This document shows positions 33,583 to 45,500 of a stretch of DNA of 64,000 nt, in pieces. The DNA is from Leuctra nigra (lineage: Eukaryota; Arthropoda; Insecta; Plecoptera; Leuctridae): assembly GCA_934045905.1 (NCBI GenBank), contig OW203768.1, forward strand, positions 2,136,316 to 2,200,315, written 5' to 3'. Within the stretch, counting starts at the first letter, position 1. Each line of letters opens with the position of its first letter. The position numbers were made by a program, and so were the translations under genes. The notes beneath the pieces are model-generated. The model made no database searches. It was not told the origin of the DNA and was given only the letters and a program-made list of their open reading frames with translations.

Positions 33583-36500
33583 TCAGAACTTTCCCTCCTG
33601 CTGCAGCTTGACCGAGTAGCTGCGCAGGTGCTTCATGTAGTCGACCATCGCGACGGTGAAGGCGGGGTCGAGCACGGTGCGCGGGATCCAGCCGCGCATG
33701 TTCACGTTCAGCAGCCACTGGAACACGCAGCGCTTGTCCTGCCCGGGGATCGGACGCATCACCCAGCAGTTCGGCCCGTTCTCTCCGCTGCGCAGACAAC
33801 AGTGCAGCATTGTTATTTCAATACAACCAATCTTGAACCAGAACCTGCCTAGAAACCAAGGACTGGAACCTAAATGAATATTGGTTCCGGTTCCAAGTTT
33901 TTAAAAATATCGCTTCCGATTCCTGGATTTTTTTTTAAACGGTTCCGATTCCGGTTCCATTTTGGTTCCATAAGGATTCCAATTGGTTCCATCAAATTCA
34001 GACAATAATCCGAATTATTGTTTTTTTTTAAATCGACTTTTGCAAACTTACATGCTCAGAACATGCTCAGAACATTAATTTGACTCGGTGATCATTTATT
34101 TGAAAATCTGTAAATGGTAGTAAATCATTTCAGATTTGTAAAGGCAATGAAGTAAAAATTCAATGAAGTAAATAATTATTGAAGGAATCCTTATGGAACC
34201 GTTGTGGAACCCAAATAATTTTAATACTTATAAATAAGGGTTCAGGTTCCATCTAAAAATTAATATGTGTTCCGATTCCGGTTCTTATTAAAATAACGGT
34301 TATTTCCGATTCCGGTTCTTATTAAAATAACAGTTATTTTCGGTTCCGGTTCCAGTCCCCAATTTAGGTAAACATTCACAACAATAAAAAGGGTAAATTG
34401 ACCTTTAAATGCCAAATCAGCCAAATTGTATGTCTAAGACAAATTAAAATGATACTTCATAATGGACTAATAATGAAGAATCCATCCTCTTCTCCAATAG
34501 TACAGATTTTAACATTTAAATTGTTATTTATAATACCTACTGAGGTTGTCCAGAGTAAGTAATTTTAAAATGACTCTGATGTAAACTTCTTTGTTTCAAC
34601 ATTGAGATACTATGTTGAGTTGAGTGCGTTGCTTACCGGATGTACTTGGTGTGCGGGGGGATGTCGGGGTACGGTATCGAGACGGCGGACGACACGAAGC
34701 AGCCGTCCAGTTCGCCCCAGTGCCGGAGGTTCACGAAGTCTCTGCTCGACACGATCCCGCCGGCTCCTTCGCTCGCCACTTGATAGTAGATGTCTGTTCG
34801 ATCGTCAATCACCTGCGGACAGTGCGTGGTTCAAGCTGCAAGTCGGTTGACTGAAGTTGTCAGTCATAGAATAATAATCAGAATAAAATTAAAGGTCGAG
34901 ATCGAAGCTAAATTATTTAAGGTTTTTTAAAGGATACAAAAGTCTTGGTCTAGTCACAGACTTGTTATAGCAAGGCTATAAGAAGTATGTGGTCTAGTTT
35001 GCAACTTTTGATGTTATACAAGTAGGAAGGTACCTAGGTACAATTGGGAAGTTTGTAGGTAGACAGTTGTTCCTGAATGCAGAGCAGGTATTTTTGTTGT
35101 GGGATGAATAGTTTTCAATGAAATGACTTCTAATTAAGTATTAATAGAAAAAATATTGATGCTCCAAAAAAAATATAAAGCTGCTCAGGACTTGAGTCTG
35201 AGCATTTGATTTAGTTTCCTCAATGTTGAGCTCCAGATTTACCAGCTGGCACATCACCTGTCAGTATGTCTCGTCTCGACCTGGAGGAGTTTATGCATGG
35301 AAGGGCTCACCTGCACACGCTGGAGGGCGATGTTTATGAATGGAAGGGCTGACCTGCACACGCTGGAGGGCGATGTTTATGAATGGAAGGGCTGACCTGC
35401 ACACGCTGGAGGGGTTTATGTATGGAAGGGCTCACCTGCACACGCTGGAGGGCGATGTTTATGAATGGAAGGGCTCACCTGCACACGCTGGAGGGCGATG
35501 TTTATGAATGGAAGGGCTGACCTGCACACGCTGGAGGGCGATGTTTATGAATGGAAGGGCTGACCTGCACACGCTGGAGGGGTTTATGTATGGAAGGGCT
35601 CACCTGCACACGCTGGAGGGCGATGTTTATGAATGGAAGGGCTGACCTGCACACGCTGGAGGGCGATGTTTATGAATGGAAGGGCTGACCTGCACACGCT
35701 GGAGGGCGATGTTTATGAATGGAAGGGCTGACCTGCACACGCTGGAGGGGTTTATGTATGGAAGGGCTCACCTGCACACGCTGGAGGGCGATGTTTATGA
35801 ATGGAAGGGCTCACCTGCACACGCTGGAGGGCGATGTTTATGAATGGAAGGGCTGACCTGCACACGCTGGAGGGCGATGTTTATGAATGGAAGGGCTGAC
35901 CTGCACACGCTGGAGGGGTTTATGTATGGAAGGGCTCACCTGCACACGCTGGAGGGCGATGTTTATGAATGGAAGGGCTCACCTGCACACGCTGGAGGGC
36001 GATGTTTATGAATGGAAGGGCTGACCTGCACACGCTGGAGGGCGATGTTTATGAATGGAAGGGCTGACCTGCACACGCTGGAGGGGTTTATGTATGGAAG
36101 GGCTCACCTGCACACGCTGGAGGGCGATGTTTATGAATGGAAGGGCTCACCTGCACACGCTGGAGGGCGATGTTTATGAATGGAAGGGCTGACCTGCACA
36201 CGCTGGAGGGCGATGTTTATGAATGGAAGGGCTGACCTGCACACGCTGGAGGGGTTTATGTATGGAAGGGCTCACCTGCACACGCTGGAGGGCGATGTTT
36301 ATGAATGGAAGGGCTCACCTGCACACGCTGGAGGGCGATGTTTATGAATGGAAGGGCTGACCTGCACACGCTGGAGGGCGATGTTTATGAATGGAAGGTC
36401 TGACCTGCACACGCTGGAGGGCGATGTTTATGAATGGAAGGGCTGACCTGCACACGCTGGAGGGGTTTATGTATGGAAGGGCTCACCTGCACACGCTGGA

Positions 36501-39500
36501 GGGCGATGTTTATGAATGGAAGGGCTGACCTGCACATGCTGGAGCGCGATGTTTATGAATGGAAGGGCTGACCTGCACACGCTGGAGGGCGATGTTTATG
36601 AATGGAAGGGCTCACCTGCACACGCTGGGACTCTTTCAGCGCCGGGTTCCACTTGGGGAAGTCCTCTATCCGATAGAATAGCTCGGAGAGGAGGTACTTG
36701 GCTGGGAAGTCCACCGTGCCCTGCGGACATTACCTTATTACAACACAACTTGCCAACATTTACCAGATTTTACTAGGTCATTTTCCCTATGCATTTTTGT
36801 TTCATTCTAGATGGGTAGTTCATTCAAAGTAGAATATATATTCATTCTAATCAGCTTTTTGCCGAATCAAATACATCTTGGCAACAAGTTTAAACTTTTA
36901 CAAAATGGTACACAAAGTGGCTTGACTAACAATGTCACGTAACCTGCGGGCCAACTCTTACCGTGACTCGGAAGACCTTGGTGCCCTTGGAGATGACCCG
37001 GCTGTGCACGGTGTCGCCCTCTGCCGTCTCCTTCTCCAGCTTCCAGTCCCCGGAGTTCAGGATGTTCCAGGACTGGTTCAGGATCTCCTTCGCCTTCACC
37101 TTCATCTCCGCCTCCTGCGGGGAAACACGTCCGATTAAGTCCGCTCTCTCGGTCCAGGTGCAAGTGTTGGAAAGGTTCCCTGCTGATAGGTCACGACCAC
37201 CTCCTTCCCACTATCCATATCCATCGCCATTAGCCTAGTTGCAGAACAGCGTGAAGATGTAAATGTCTTTATTCTCCTTAGAAGAATGAATTCCAGCAGG
37301 AGAATACGTAAAGGAGACTGCAAGGGACAGAGAGTGGAATAGAGTGAGGAAAGTGGGATGAGTGGAGGAGTGGATGTGGAGGAAAGAGAATGGAGTTAAA
37401 CCTGATGTGATGACATATCTCACCAAGATCTTCCAAGATCTTGATACCTAAGATTTTCTTGCAAAATCCTGCCAACTCTTAGATTTTTCAGCAGGGAGTG
37501 ATGACAGAAAGATTCCAAGAGGTCAGAGAAAAGGTAGAGGAGTGACGAAAGAGAGCAAGGGCAAGAGCCGGCCGGCCGACATCACCAAGGGTTTGGCGGA
37601 ACCCGATATATTCTGAACTAATGACTGCATTGCCAGTTATGTGGCTGTGACATCGAGTTATTTTACAATCACAACTGCATCAGAGCTGGCAATTGTTGAT
37701 GTCAATTGTGTTGTTGTTGAAGTTGTTGACAACGGTCAACGACAAGGTAGATGTCAGACACCTGTTGAATCGCAATTGCCTTCATAGGGATGCGATGCTC
37801 TGACTCTCCGATTTACACTTCGAGGACCAACCAGAGAGGTCCAGGCCGTAGCTTCAATTGTACCTATAGCTTGTATTGGTGGAATTGCTTGATTTTATAT
37901 ATTTTGTTATTCTCAAGAAAAAAATTTTAAAACCACTTTGTGGAACCACATGCACCACTTTACCTTTAGCTAATTTACCAGAAGCCAATTCTAGAACATT
38001 TTCCCAATTCCATTCTGATGGAATGCGGTCACGGCCATAAGGATTAATTTGGATGAAATCGAATTCCACTGGAATTTGGAATCTAAAGTTCTAGAATAGG
38101 GCCCCTGACCTCTAAAAGCCAAACTGGCTAACAATGAAAATCTCACTTAAATATTACCATCAATAATTTGTGTTATTTCCGTGTGAATTACCTATTTAAA
38201 AAATGTAACTGTAAGCATCATTGAAAGATAGGATCACATTGTACAGGACAAACTGATTGTATGCCAGTATTTGCATGCAGACTTGATAACACCTACAATA
38301 CAAGTGACATAATCTATGTTATATAAAAAGAACACAGAGATTAATGTATTATGTAATAATAATAGGTGCAATTGTGATGCCAGCCAGTGTCCCCCTTCCC
38401 CAACCAAGTACCCTATCATCTAAATGAAACAACTTGATACAGCAAGTGTTGGATGTCAGCCAAAAGCAGTTAGAAGAAGAACAGAGTTCAATGAAAAGTG
38501 TATCTCATTCAACTAATCGTCATGGTCATATTATACTTATATAATTTAGAATGACCTAACAACATGACCTAACACAAGTGCATAGTGCAATGACAGATTA
38601 AAACCGATAAGAAAAGAGAATCATTATACATAGAGATGCGCCCCAATTAAGGGGGGATGCCCAAGTAGAGGTCTCCGATAGATATCTGAATTAATATGCT
38701 TAATAGATAGTTTAATTTCCTTGTGCACCATATAAACGCAAGAAAAAGTGGGGTAGCCGAACTAATTTCCAAGATATATCACTTTATAAATTTGAGTTAG
38801 CCCTATCTTTAACATGGTAAGTCGAAAAAACACCGTAATTTTCATAGTAAATATTAGATTTAAACTATTTTCCACCGATAGATTTTTTCCAAAAACTACA
38901 ATTATGTGTATTAGACATAGAGGTATTTATTAAGATTTTTATATATACACCTAGCCGTACGTTTTTAAAAGTTATGCGCCAAATTCTAAATAATGTTCCT
39001 ATACCTCCTGTGTTAAAATTTCTTAATCTTCCGAAGACATCATATTGAAAACTCAATATAATTCGAGAGTTGCAAGTTACAAGACATTTTGATGAAACTT
39101 TTACATAAAATATAGTTGAAATGTTAAAAAAATTTATAAAAGTCGTACATTTCAACAAAAAATATTTTCGGAAAATCTACTTGGGCATCCCTCCTTAATA
39201 AATTCTCATGTAAAATTTCATTTTTTTATGTCAGTCTGCCAATAAACTACATGGGTAACTAATAACTATAATAATCTGGGTGGGTAGTTATGGGTTATTT
39301 AAAAAAAAAGTTTGATTTACGAAATTTTGAAGGTAAAATATGAAGAGATCTGGAAAATCAAACTGCATGCATACCTGACATTTTTAGAACCCAGAGCAAC
39401 CAAAATAATTTCTAATTTGGTCTTAGGTTTATCCGGTATTTGTATTTGTGGAGTATCTCTAGGTAGATTTTAAATGTAGTATTATTTTTCGTGGTTCCCT

Positions 39501-42500
39501 CGGCGTGAGGAAATCTCTGCCGTCCTTCCCACCGTCCCTCCGTCCTTCCCACCTTCCCTCCACCCTTCGGTAATCATCCATCCCAATCATCCTTCTTATA
39601 ACTAATATTATTATTAACATTAATCTTAACTTATCTTAAAAATGTTACCACCTGTATGCCATACAATTTGTAACTAAGTAATAAATCAATCAATCAAATC
39701 CTCACTCATCACAGCCGCGAAATCGGCAAACAACAAGTATCCACCAGGAAACTGCACACCATGCTCTTCCGAGAAGAAGCCATGTCCACAATAAATATTC
39801 GCAACTCAGCCAACCTCAAACAGTCACACCTGCCAGACGAGACAAAGTGAAGATATGCAAAACACTGGGCTTACAGTTAGAGCGACGACAGGAGGTGCAA
39901 TCTGCTCCTCCCCGAAGAAGAGATTCCTGAGGAACTTCATGACAGATGATCGACAAGAGGAAGCGAACTGTTCCACAGGCACACGAGTCTGACAACTGAG
40001 TGGCCGAGCGGTCAGCCAGCTGAGCAATGGCTAGGGTGACGGGGGGGGGGGGGGGGGAGACCTTGGAATGTACACGTCTGCCTGCCGAGGCGAGAGAGAG
40101 AACCGAGCGGAATTCATTACAGTGGATGTCCAGGAGATTTGAATAATCGATGGATTATGATGCAGGATGGAGATTGATTGGTCCAGAAAGTCTCACGTGA
40201 TCATTGGAAGCTGCGGACCTGTTTAATGCAGAGGAACACAAGGGACACAAGGGAACACAAGGAACACAAGGGTCTGTAGCTAAGATTGTCCGCTCACAAG
40301 TAATCAATTTTTCAATAAATCTCAACTCAGAAAATAGAGTAACACGAGCATCTGCTACTGCCTGCCGAGGCGAGAGAGAGAACCGAGCGGAATTCATTAC
40401 AGTGGATGTCCAGGAGATTTGAATAATCGATGGATTATGATGCAGGATGGAGATTGATTGGTCCAGAAAGTCTCACGTGATCATTGGAAGCTGCGGACCT
40501 GTTTAATGCAGAGGAACACAAGGGACACAAGGGAACACAAGGAACACAAGGGTCTGTAGCTAAGATTGTCCGCTCACAAGTAATCAATTTTTCAATAAAT
40601 CTCAACTCAGAAAATAGAGTAACACGAGCATCTGCTAACAGGAAAATATTCCAGAATCGCGTGGCCAAAGGTATTACCCAGAGGCATGTCGTCTTTCTTG
40701 GACCCAAACTGTATAATTTAATACCAACGGCTGTCCGCAACATTCCATCTAAGAAAATATTTAACTATGAGGTTAAGAAATGGTTGACGACATATCCCAT
40801 AGATCTTCTTAATAACGTCATAAACTGCAAATCCTAATCCTTATCTTCAACATCAGCAAGACATGATATTGGGGTTCCACACACCTGTTATCTATTACGT
40901 ATCTTAGGTACAGTAGTTTTCAAACTCACCATTGCAATAAGTTACAATTAATTCTTATCTTATCATACGTATGTGTCATGTGCCGCTTCATTATTATTAG
41001 TAACATTATTTATTATAATGTTAAGCTCTATTTTTGTTATTGTATAACTGTAGACATATTACCTACCTAGGTTGAATGAGTAAATCGTTATAAGTAAGGA
41101 ACGTTCATCTATTCTCATTTACTTTCATATAGTCTATAATTTTGTCTACTTCTAGCCAAATTACATTTTACAAGGTGTAGCACATTTACCTCTGTTACTC
41201 TGATTATCTTAATTATATGAACTACTTGTATTAATTATAATCACTTATAATCATAATTATAATTTAGATAGTATTAGGTATATTCTTAATTTTCCCATTT
41301 TTCAAGTATCTAATAACATTATGTAATAACATTATGTAATTTTAATCTAACCTAATTTTAATAACATGCCCCGCCACAAGCTATGCTTATTGGGGTATGT
41401 ACACATACGACTGTAAATACAATGTACCACTTCGAAAAATAAATCTTTGAAATCTTTGACATGCGGTCCGGACATGGAAATTATAAGTTGACGTCGAGGA
41501 ATAATTTCACTTTTTGAACTGACATCGTCAAATATCTGCATATTTAACATTAAGTGACCAGAGTGCAAATAAAAAGGAAATGTTTATTTTAGTCAAAAAC
41601 GTGTATCACGAAAATTCGCATTCTGTGAGAAGCACCAGCTTCGGCTTCCTAGTCTCTGCAGGGAAAATTATTCTAAATCATTATTTGGATTCAATATTAG
41701 ATGATATTGAGGAAGATGGGGGGGGGGGGGGGGAGTTACCTTCCACTGGAAACATCAGTGTAACTGTAACTTTATTGAATTATTAAAATTGCGTAAATAG
41801 TAGGCAAGTGAAAGTGGAGCCAAGTTTTTCAATTCTTTCAATTTCAATTCATGTCGGAAATAAATAAATACATAATTTACATCCATTTAAGAAATTTAAA
41901 ATTCTGCCGGCTTACAAGCCCCAGACCCGCATAGTTTTTCATGTCCAGATTCTAGAGGCCTATGTTTCCATTGCACTCTGCCTGCAATCTCCACAGCTGT
42001 GCATAAGTATCCGCAAAGGTATCGGTGATAACAAGTCATTCATTATCGCACAGATGCAATTAGAATAAAATGGCTGTTAACTCTTTGTTGTTCTTATCTG
42101 TGTTACAGAACATGAGAGCAGGGGTCAGCTCGCTAGTGGCAGGCCGCAGAACCACCCTGACCTCTCTGACCTTATCACGACCCTTATAATTCACCCAACC
42201 CTTGTTACCTCATAGCTCATTTATCAGTGGAAGGAGGAAGGGGGGGGGGGGGGGGCGGATCATTTTGGTGCGTTTGGAACAGAAAAAATACTAAAAATAA
42301 ATTTGTAATTTCTTCCGATGTAAGCAACATTGTACAACTATTTTAGAATCATAAACGTACGGCCATTCAGAAATTGTCAAACAATATTAGAAATAAGGGG
42401 CAAAGCAATCATTTCCTCTGAAAAGGTCAAACAATAAAACATAGCATTTATTTTTTTCGTGTATTTTTCTTAATTTTTGGTCATTGGAGAATTCCATGGG

Positions 42501-45500
42501 GTAGGAGGGGAGGGGGGGAGGTCTCAGGACCACTCTGTGTGGTGTGATTATATCTTACTAGCAGCAATTTATCTAAAACACTAGCATTAGGAGGCGTCTA
42601 GTGGTGGGGATTTGTGACAGTGTGTCAGATGGGGGGGGGGGGGAGGGGGGGGGGGGTAAAGTTGGTGTGACGCAACATTTACGAAAATCACCTTTAATAT
42701 TATTACGTTTGAACAAATCGTGATTTAGTTCCAGTTAGTTGGTATTGTCAGGTTGACACTGACCACTGACAGTGACAGTGACATTAGTTCGTAAGAAGTT
42801 GGAAGTTTGAATTCATAATTTCAGTAGTCCACATCACGTGGCTGTACATTTTTAAAGGGAAAGTGACGTAATAGGGGAGAGGGTCATGATTTTGTAAAAG
42901 CTGCGGGATAGGGGGATGGGGAGGGGTCGAATAAGACTTAAAGGAACTGTGCAGTAATTAATAAACATCCCTTTACTCGGACTATTACTGTATTAATGAC
43001 GCTTTCACTGTTCCCTACAGTGCAGATATCACAAGTAAATTGTTCGTTATAATGACGCTTTAGGGGTTAAACCTCCCCACTGGTGTATTCAGGAGTGGGC
43101 GCATCCCCCTTATACAATACAACTACAACAAAAAAACTTTTTTTAAATACTCCGTATCAGGCAAAACAATTACAGAATTACAAATTAAATCACAGTACAA
43201 ATTAGAAATCTTAATACAAATATAATTCCCAATAAACTAAAAATAAAAATATATGTAGGTAGTTGAAATTTTTACATTTAAATTTAAAGGTACTTAAGGT
43301 GGCTGTATATCACGTGACTTTATTTCTCTACATCCGATCAAAAGAAATAGTTACCTATGAGTACATACCTTACATCGTTCATGTTGAGTAATCCAAGGTG
43401 ATTTATGAAGGAAATTCACTGCATACTTGAGCTTATCAATATTTGCAGTCAATATTATTTAATTTTGCAGTGATTTTATAATAAAAACAACACAAATTTC
43501 GTGTATACGTACGCGTGTGAAGACTGTCAAAACCAAGTGCTGTTCGTTTAATCATTACATTCATAATAGTGGATATAATTAATATCTCAACATTTCACTG
43601 GAAAGACGAAGAATGAGCGCATATGTTATACATTCTGACATTGCGTCAGGTTTGTGATGCATACATGCCTTTTTATTAGAGTAATGTTTGCTGTTCTTGG
43701 CAACTCGTAGAATTTCCTTCAACTTCAGGTCTTGATTTGAGAATATTTAGGTGCAAGGAAGTAAAATCATCTAATATGTTATTTTCGCAGTTCTTTTCTG
43801 CGTAGATTAGGTCCAACTGATGTGTCCTAACTTATCTGATGAGTGAGAAGTATTTGCTGAACTGAACCCTTCCAAATGAAAATGTGTAGCTTTTTGGTTG
43901 AAAAGTCACGTGATATACAGCCACCTTAATATCTCACTGTTCTGCAACTTAGGCTAATGACGCCGGATGAATTTATATGATGATGAAATTGGGAAATGAT
44001 CAGGCGCGTAGGAAGGGGGGGGGGGTCAATGACCCCCCCACTTTTCATCTTGACACCCCCAGATATCACTCCCAGATATACAAAAATATTGATAATGAGA
44101 TCCAAAAATGCACAGATTTGCTCCATTATGAGGTTGAATTCTCAAAATTTTCCCAGGTTTTGTAAAACTAATTGAACAGAGGTATTTCCAATGAGACAAT
44201 AACTAATTTGTCCAACATGATCATCCTCATGAATAAAATTAAATATTACACGTTAAACTAATATACCAAAACACAAACAGATGTATCTTATTGCTTATTG
44301 GTGTTGCTTATTGTAACCTTTTTCAAATGAATTCCAAAATCGATTCATAATCGATTCTCCTTTACTAGAAATTCAAAAATTCCCTGCGGGGCCATTGGAG
44401 ATTTAATCAAATAACTAAATTTACAGATTATAAATTATAATGCAATTTGTCTAAAGTTTCCCCAAGAATATTGCATATCACACATTTTAAATTTCTTTAA
44501 AAAGGATGCGAAAATAGCTTCAAATTCGATTCTTTTGTATCAAAAACTCAAAAATTTCCCTGCGGGGCCATTGGAGATTTAATAAAAACAAATAGTTACA
44601 GATTATCACAAATGTCTAAAGTTTCCACAGAATATTGCATATCACACATTGTAAATGTCTTTGAAAAGAATGCCAAAATAGCTTTAAATTCGATTCTTTT
44701 GTATGAAAAATTCAAAAAAGGCCCTGCGGGGCAAATTGGGGGGCAAGCCTCCAGACTCCCTTGTGCGCGGCACACTGCTTTTTTCTCACATTCATCGTTC
44801 CCCGATAATTTTGACCCCCCCACTCAAAATGAAGTTCCTACGCGCCTGGAAATGATGATGATGGTGGACGGTGGTAAGGAGGCAGTCGTGGCCTATTAGT
44901 AGGGAACCCTCCCAACATTTTCCTCTTGGCTCAAGGAAACCATGAAAACCCTCTGTTCAGGAAGGATAGCCTCGGGAGTAAAACCCAGGACCTCGAGTGC
45001 AAGTCTAGAGCGCCTGCCTGAGCTAACTTGCTCCATCAAAAATCATAAATCAAGAGGTTATATTCTTTTCTGACATTACATGGTTCCTGAACCCTCAAAA
45101 CCACCTCAAAACACTTTTTACTCCATCAATGACAATACCTAGACATCATTTACTGTACTTCAGGGGTAGAAGGGCAGATGTCCATTTCAATGATCCTTGA
45201 GGTGAGCTCATAAATCACTAATGCTGTCTTCATAAAACCAAATTTGTACCGGTGACATGAGTCATTGTGTAAGAGAATACTTCAATATTGTATTTATTGA
45301 CATCAGTCAAATGACAACTGATAGAGCTTGATTACATCATTCCAAAAGTGTGCAAGAAAATCGACTTCCTTCTACCTCGTGAGGTACAGATACGGGAGGT
45401 CAAGTTTGTTGACAATCTAGAACAAATGAGGAGACTGAGTCGTTAGCGCACATCCTAAGTACGGTGTGATATTTACAGTCTCCGCTAGTGTTGGGACTTT

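Noticed and set aside
35281..36630. A CRISPR-like array
   Set aside because: Units are contiguous with no unique spacers, and the genome is eukaryotic; it is a minisatellite.
36516..36776. 86-aa plus-strand frame ([10 protein letters not shown])
   Set aside because: Generated by the minisatellite and antisense to STARD3 exon 10.
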